This document shows, in pieces, positions 5,031 to 7,140 of a DNA stretch of 7,140 nucleotides. The number at the start of each line of letters is the position of its first letter. The stretch's first letter is position 1. The notes beneath the pieces are model-generated. The model ran no database searches and had not been told where the DNA came from. It saw nothing but the letters and a program-made list of their open reading frames with translations. The DNA is taken from NCBI GenBank assembly GCA_035529735.1, contig DATKWE010000253.1, positions 1-7,140 of the forward strand. Reading direction: 5' to 3'. The position numbers and the translations under genes are program-made. The stretch is from JAAXQD01 sp035529735. GTDB lineage: Bacteria > Desulfobacterota > Desulfobacteria > Desulfobacterales > UBA11574.

Positions 5031-5525
5031 TTACTGATCGCAGCCCGAAGAACAGTCACACCCGGAACCGCAGGACATGGGCTTCTGGGTCGGGGTGCTG
5101 CTGAGGCCCACGACTTCGATTTCAAAGGTCAACGATTCTCCGGCCAGGGGATGATTTAAATCCATGGTCACTTTTTCATCATCCAGATTAACAATTCGTG
5201 CGGGCACCTGGTGTCCTTCCGGAGTAGTGAGACCGATGGTCATGCCGACCTGGGGGTCCAATCCAGGGGGAACTTCCGATCTGGGAAAGGATTGCGTTAG
5301 GTTTTCATCTTTTTTCCCGTAGGCGTCTTCCGGCGTGAGGGTAAACACCTTTTTTTCGTTCAAAGCCATCCCCATGAGTTCATTTTCAAATCCCTTGATC
5401 AAGTGCCCTTCGCCCATTTGTATTTCAAGCGGCTGGCGTCCTTGGCTGGTGTCAAACACCTGGCCGCTTTCTAATGTTCCTTTGTAGTCCACACTAACAA
5501 AAATACCGTTTTCAACTTTTTCCAC
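5031..5525 (-). CDS. SlyD-like FKBP-type peptidyl-prolyl cis-trans isomerase with Cys-rich tail
   Basis: The 164-aa product catalyses prolyl isomerisation and probably acts as a cytosolic folding chaperone. FKBP core residues are visible in VDYKGTLESGQVFDTS (Y14, F24, D25), GEGHLIKGFENELMGM (39-53) and TLTPEDAYG (62-70). The insert-in-flap chaperone domain occupies about 71-122, and the fold closes with DLNHPLAGESLTFEIEVV (122-139). After residue 143 comes a tail with C152, C156, C158 and C162 in a Gly/Ser-rich run. E. coli SlyD has a His/Cys-rich metal-binding tail used in nickel delivery to hydrogenase; here it is Cys-only, so nickel or zinc handling is an inference. The start is GTG (5523-5525), chosen because AAAGGAG (plus 5532-5538) lies six bases upstream. 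It is the only fully intact conserved gene in the right half of the window. Confidence 0.93.
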   Translation of the reverse strand: MEKVENGIFVSVDYKGTLESGQVFDTSQGRQPLEIQMGEGHLIKGFENELMGMALNEKKVFTLTPEDAYGKKDENLTQSFPRSEVPPGLDPQVGMTIGLTTPEGHQVPARIVNLDDEKVTMDLNHPLAGESLTFEIEVVGLSSTPTQKPMSCGSGCDCSSGCDQ

Positions 5526-5589
5526 AATGATCTCCTTTGGTTTGTATTCATAACAGCATCAACCTATGCATGAATCTATTCAAGTCAAG

Positions 5590-5802
5590 TCAAACATTTT
5601 TTAGAAGTTGTTTCAAATCTTTATCCAATGGCCGAAGGATAACGCACCCGGCTGAACTCGAAAACTTTTCAATCGACCCATTGGAACTTACGAATGACAA
5701 CAGAAAATGGTTTGCACATCCCAAAATATCTGGGCACCCTGCCACGGCAAGATCTATATCGCCTTTCTTTGAAAATATACAGCGATGTTTGATAGATATC
5801 AT
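5590..5802 (-). CDS. Small ORF, 70 aa, possible C-terminal remnant of a universal-stress-like protein
   Basis: This ORF lies 64 bases upstream of the FKBP gene on the same strand and could be co-transcribed with it. There is no Shine-Dalgarno sequence before its ATG, and an in-frame stop lies just upstream. The order IDLAVAGCPD, hydrophobic LLSFVSSNGSIEKF, then GCVILRPLDKD loosely resembles the last part of UspA-type proteins (DLIV-G..., serine-rich helix, hydrophobic strand, PL). The glycine-rich nucleotide-binding signature is not clear. It could be a decayed gene fragment or a chance ORF. An overlapping plus-strand ORF (5537-5860) looks less protein-like. Confidence 0.3.
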   Translation of the reverse strand: MISIKHRCIFSKKGDIDLAVAGCPDILGCANHFLLSFVSSNGSIEKFSSSAGCVILRPLDKDLKQLLKNV

Positions 5803-5822
5803 GATTCACTGGAGTAGATACC

Positions 5823-5840
5823 CACGGGCTTACGCCCGTG
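5823..5840. repeat. Short perfect hairpin, REP-like
   Basis: CACGGGC (5823-5829) and GCCCGTG (5834-5840) pair around TTAC. A T-run (5854-5858) follows after 13 bases on the plus strand, too far for a standard terminator. A partial match to its left arm (CCCACGGGCTA) recurs at 6508-6518. Confidence 0.5.
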
Positions 5841-5859
5841 ATCTTCAGCGTGATTTTTG

Positions 5860-5949
5860 ATGAAAAACCAATTATCGAACATTGCGCTTGAAGGTACTTA
5901 CAGCGGTAACGTTGTGGGCGGTTGTGCTATGATCGAGGGTACGCCTTAA
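5860..5949 (+). CDS. Tiny ORF, 29 aa, with a Gly-Gly-Cys sequence
   Basis: An ATG at 5860 opens 29 codons ending at TAA 5947-5949. The peptide begins MKNQLSNIALEGTYSG and continues NVVGGCAMIEGTP. The VVGG-C junction is reminiscent of double-glycine leader cleavage sites of secreted peptides, but no transporter or modification gene is in the window and there is no Shine-Dalgarno sequence. The stop codon lies inside a small hairpin followed by T-runs (5942-5965), which might end its transcript. This is a weak candidate. Confidence 0.2.
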   Translation: MKNQLSNIALEGTYSGNVVGGCAMIEGTP

Positions 5950-5965
5950 AGGCGCTTTTGTTTTT
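5942..5965 (+). terminator. Weak intrinsic terminator, plus strand
   Basis: CGCC (5942-5945) and GGCG (5951-5954) form a short stem (extendable to CGCCTT/AAGGCG around one base) followed by CTTTTGTTTTT. It overlaps the end of the 29-aa ORF. Confidence 0.45.
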
Positions 5966-6008
5966 AAATAAAAAACCCCAGAGGGTGGGCTACAAGCCCT
6001 CCGGGGTT
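5966..6008 (-). terminator. Strong intrinsic terminator, minus strand, after the 23-aa membrane peptide gene
   Basis: AACCCC (5974-5979) pairs with GGGGTT (6003-6008), and the inner GGGCT (5987-5991) pairs with AGCCC (5995-5999), plus GG/CC between them. On the minus strand this stem is followed by TTTTTTATTT (plus 5966-5975). It begins 22 bases after the stop codon of the small ORF at 6031-6102. Confidence 0.75.
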
Positions 6009-6030
6009 ACCACAAGGAGGCCGGAGATAC

Positions 6031-6102
6031 TCAAAAAAAAGTAGTCAAATAGGTGGTTATCATCAAACCTATGATAGTTGCCAAAATAACCCAATCTGGC
6101 AT
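6031..6102 (-). CDS. Small membrane peptide, 23 aa, single predicted helix
   Basis: The peptide is MPDWVILATIIGLMITTYLT plus TFF. After four residues it is almost entirely hydrophobic or threonine, as expected for one transmembrane helix. The start has an excellent ribosome binding site, AAAGGAG (plus 6109-6115), six bases upstream. A strong terminator follows 22 bases after the stop, and a sigma-54-like element (plus 6131-6146) would start transcription near 6120. So a full transcription unit is built around it. Size and form recall accessory subunits such as KdpF, CydX or CcoQ-type peptides, or type I toxins, but the sequence matches none I know and no partner complex is adjacent. The surrounding signals, rather than similarity, support it. 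Confidence 0.55.
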   Translation of the reverse strand: MPDWVILATIIGLMITTYLTTFF

Positions 6103-6130
6103 GATTGTCTCCTTTTTATGAATTGATACA

Positions 6131-6146
6131 TGCAAAAACCATGCAA
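6131..6146 (-). promoter_or_regulatory. Sigma-54-like promoter for the 23-aa peptide gene
   Basis: On the minus strand the sequence is TTGCATG, four bases, TTGCA, against the consensus TGGCAYG-N4-TTGCW. The GC of the -12 box and the spacing are right, but the first G of the -24 GG is T. The predicted start near 6120 would give a leader of about 18 bases holding the ribosome binding site. Confidence 0.35.
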
Positions 6147-6218
6147 TTTCTTATGAAGATTGAAAACTATGAAATATCAATTGGTTAAGACAACCGTTTT
6201 GATTGTTTGCCTCAAGTG

Positions 6219-6257
6219 TTTGACAATTTCTGTCAAATATCGTGACAAACTTTGACA
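6219..6257. promoter_or_regulatory. Cluster of TTTGACA half-sites (candidate enhancer or operator)
   Basis: TTTGACA (6219-6225), TGTCAAA (6231-6237), TGACAAA (6243-6249) and TTTGACA (6251-6257) lie within 39 bases. The first two form a perfect 7-bp inverted repeat with a 5-base spacer. They lie about 100-135 bases upstream of the predicted start of the 23-aa peptide gene, a usual distance for sigma-54 activator sites. Some also contain TTGACA, so sigma-70 -35 boxes are an alternative, but no good -10 box is at the right spacing. Confidence 0.45.
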
Positions 6258-6304
6258 GGTTTTCCAGATTTTATGAGCATTGAAGACGAAGAAGTAATAA
6301 ATAA

Positions 6305-6415
6305 AGGGCGGGGCTTTCGGGGCCTGGGCAATAAAAAGCTCCTGGGGTTATGGGGTACCCCAAGAGCTTAAGAGAAGGTAAGACATTATGGGAAAGAGAA
6401 GGAAACCCCATAATG
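6305..6415. repeat. G-rich segment and two successive strong hairpins
   Basis: A G-rich stretch (6305-6329) is followed by hairpin A, AAGCTC-c-TGGGGT (6336-6348) with ACCCCA-a-GAGCTT (6357-6369). Hairpin B is CATTATGGG (6384-6392) with CCCATAATG (6407-6415), a perfect 9-bp stem with a 14-base loop. Hairpin B contains the ATG of the 58-aa ORF at 6388. The whole could be an RNA leader, but no known riboswitch is recognised. Confidence 0.5.
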
Positions 6416-6564
6416 CAAATTTATTCAATATTCAACAGCAGGATATGTCAATAGGGTATGCGCCTCATTTTCGTAGGGAAATATACCCTAAACGTATAGT
6501 GAACAACCCACGGGCTATCCGCTGCAGGCCGAAAAGGATGTCCCTGGTCCCTACCGTGGATTAA
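6388..6564 (+). CDS. Small basic ORF, 58 aa, unknown
   Basis: The product begins MGKRRKPHNANLFNIQQQDM and is rich in Arg and Lys to the end, so a nucleic-acid-binding role is conceivable but unproven. AAGG at 6375-6378 lies nine bases upstream as a possible ribosome binding site. The start codon is inside the stem of hairpin B (6384-6415), so translation would be hindered unless the stem is opened. The ORF ends in a different frame inside the start of the recombinase remnant, suggesting its C-terminal part is read from foreign sequence. I do not recognise a family. Confidence 0.3.
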   Translation: MGKRRKPHNANLFNIQQQDMSIGYAPHFRREIYPKRIVNNPRAIRCRPKRMSLVPTVD

Positions 6565-6818
6565 CCTGGGATAAAGTTGATCGCAAGCATGAAACTGTGA
6601 AACTTGAGCCAGGGGAGACAAAAAACGATGAGGGCCGGACGGTCTATCTTGATGCAAAACTTCAAGCGGCATTTAATCATCAATGGGAACTAAGGAAAAG
6701 GAGCCGAAAACTAACCCCTTATGTTCTCCCAAATGAGGATAACGATTGCGTTCATTTCATGCAAAGTGAATCTTTCTCCAATCCTTTTGTTTTGCTAAAA
6801 GTAGGGCAGGATCGTTGA
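6552..6818 (+). pseudogene. Tyrosine recombinase (phage-type integrase) internal fragment
   Basis: The frame reads GLTWDKVDRKHETVKLEPGE followed by TKNDEGRTVYLDAKL. This matches the middle of the catalytic domain of phage-type integrases: the GLTW-x-x-V-D segment after the first catalytic Arg, then the beta-hairpin with the catalytic Lys of TKN and the EGR-V-L strand. The N-terminal arm, core-binding domain and first catalytic Arg are missing. After PYVLPNEDNDCVHF similarity ends, so the His-x-x-Arg and nucleophilic Tyr are absent and the protein cannot be active. The open frame runs on to TGA 6816-6818, located in the loop of the RNA copy 2 terminator. The frame is open back to 6492, but the upstream residues do not look like integrase. 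Confidence 0.75.
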
Positions 6819-7031
6819 CGATCCTGCCCTTGTCGCCTTGAAAGTTTATAATATTAGTTTCAAGGCATCATATAGTTCGGTTGAGCCATCACTTTGATTG
6901 AGTGGGAGTCGCCCGAACTATGACGGGTTCCCTATATGCCGTTATTAAACTCGGTGCATGTCGATACTATGTATAAATAAAATACGGTTGACCGAGCAAT
7001 AAGATGCACGTGCACCAGAGAAGCCAATAAT
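6797..7031 (-). ncRNA. Candidate structured non-coding RNA, copy 2
   Basis: This matches copy 1 (4322-4514) in order and spacing. The block at 6928-6958 matches 4419-4449 at 29 of 31 positions, and the block near 6990-7031 is clearly related to 4478-4520. Pairings: TGCACC-a-GAG (7011-7020) with CTCGGTGCA (6950-6958); 7000-7007 with 6865-6872, the same bases as in copy 1; and a perfect 9-bp stem 6835-6843 with 6858-6866, at the same place as the copy 1 stem but different in sequence. A terminator (6803-6830) follows four bases later. It differs from copy 1 by an extra hairpin (6872-6880 with 6913-6921). No good promoter is seen; where copy 1 has its promoter, this copy has an inverted-repeat element (7029-7131), so it may be silent or transcribed from farther away. 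Confidence 0.42.
6803..6830 (-). terminator. Long-stem terminator at the end of RNA copy 2
   Basis: AGGGCAGGATCG (6803-6814) pairs perfectly with CGATCCTGCCCT (6819-6830) around a 4-base loop. On the minus strand it is followed by ACTTTTAGC, a short T-run. It also contains the stop codon of the plus-strand recombinase remnant. Confidence 0.55.
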
Positions 7032-7131
7032 TAAGTGCCATCTCAAACTCCCTTTTTAAGTATAACCTTTGGAGGCTCTAAGCCATCACGTGGTTTTTTA
7101 TTTAGGTGTTGAAGTTGAGTGGCACTTAATT
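7029..7131. repeat. 103-base element bounded by inverted repeats (MITE-like) at the window edge
   Basis: AATTAAGTGCCA (7029-7040) and TGGCACTTAATT (7120-7131) are exact reverse complements. After a one-base bulge the pairing continues with CTCAA (7042-7046) and TTGAG (7115-7119), giving a 17-bp imperfect terminal repeat around 68 bases. It could be a small non-autonomous transposable element, a large hairpin terminator or a recombination site. A 24-codon minus-strand ORF with AAAGGGAG ahead of its ATG (7039 leftward) begins here and runs into RNA copy 2, but it has no counterpart in copy 1. Confidence 0.5.
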
Positions 7132-7140
7132 GCGTTAATT

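Noticed and set aside
4847..5125. ORFs of 85-89 aa on both strands across the long hairpin and the end of the FKBP gene
   Set aside because: They are produced by the GC-rich inverted repeat and by antisense reading of the FKBP gene; their products are Pro/Arg/Ala-rich without motifs.
6448..6672. 74-aa minus-strand ORF
   Set aside because: It is antisense to the recombinase remnant and the 58-aa ORF and has no ribosome binding site or recognisable content.
6966..7041. 24-codon minus-strand ORF in RNA copy 2 with AAAGGGAG ahead of its ATG
   Set aside because: Copy 1 has no matching start or ribosome binding site and differs by a non-multiple of three, so a conserved peptide is unlikely.
1..7140. 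CRISPR array, tRNA or rRNA genes
   Set aside because: No regularly spaced short repeats, no tRNA-like fold with T-loop sequence and no rRNA sequence were seen.

Overview
The window looks like a piece of chromosome from an anaerobic deltaproteobacterium (Desulfobacterota, probably sulfate-reducer-like). This is inferred from the mix of a FabV-type enoyl reductase, a DUF4405/NfeD pair, a cysteine-rich double [4Fe-4S] protein of an anaerobe type, a SlyD-like FKBP, and sigma-54-type promoter sequences. No ribosomal RNA or other strong taxonomic marker is present, so this placement is tentative.

Layout. The left half (1-4100) is mostly intact, plus-strand and AT-rich. It holds the C-terminal end of a hemolysin III family membrane protein (1-135), a small unknown ORF (249-509), fabV (520-1704), a DUF4405 two-helix membrane protein (2010-2279), a short NfeD-like protein (2321-2620), a 670-bp spacer with a near-perfect sigma-54 promoter but no convincing gene behind it, and a 268-aa iron-sulfur protein (3294-4100) with its own sigma-70 promoter. 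The right half (4101-7140) is accessory in character. It has gene wreckage (a P-type ATPase C-terminus, one end of an IS3-like element, a tyrosine-recombinase fragment), many long inverted repeats, one intact gene (SlyD-like FKBP, minus strand, 5031-5525) and several very small ORFs.

The most interesting signal is a pair of related minus-strand elements at about 4322-4514 and 6797-7031, which look like two copies of an unrecognised structured non-coding RNA. They share two conserved sequence blocks, a conserved outer pairing, a 9-bp stem at the same position whose sequence differs between copies while pairing is kept, and an intrinsic-type terminator just after that stem. Copy 1 also has a TTGACA-N16-TATTTT promoter placed so that transcription would begin at the edge of the conserved block. 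Wobble pairs in the copy 1 stem are compatible only with the minus-strand RNA.

A second notable item is a 23-codon minus-strand ORF (6031-6102) for a single-helix membrane peptide. It has a strong Shine-Dalgarno sequence, a hairpin-plus-U-tract terminator, a sigma-54-like element just upstream, and a cluster of TTTGACA half-sites further upstream. It resembles a complete, regulated micro-gene.

Functional links are limited. FabV would serve fatty acid synthesis, the iron-sulfur protein electron transfer, and FKBP folding or metal handling. Nothing in the window shows that these form one pathway.
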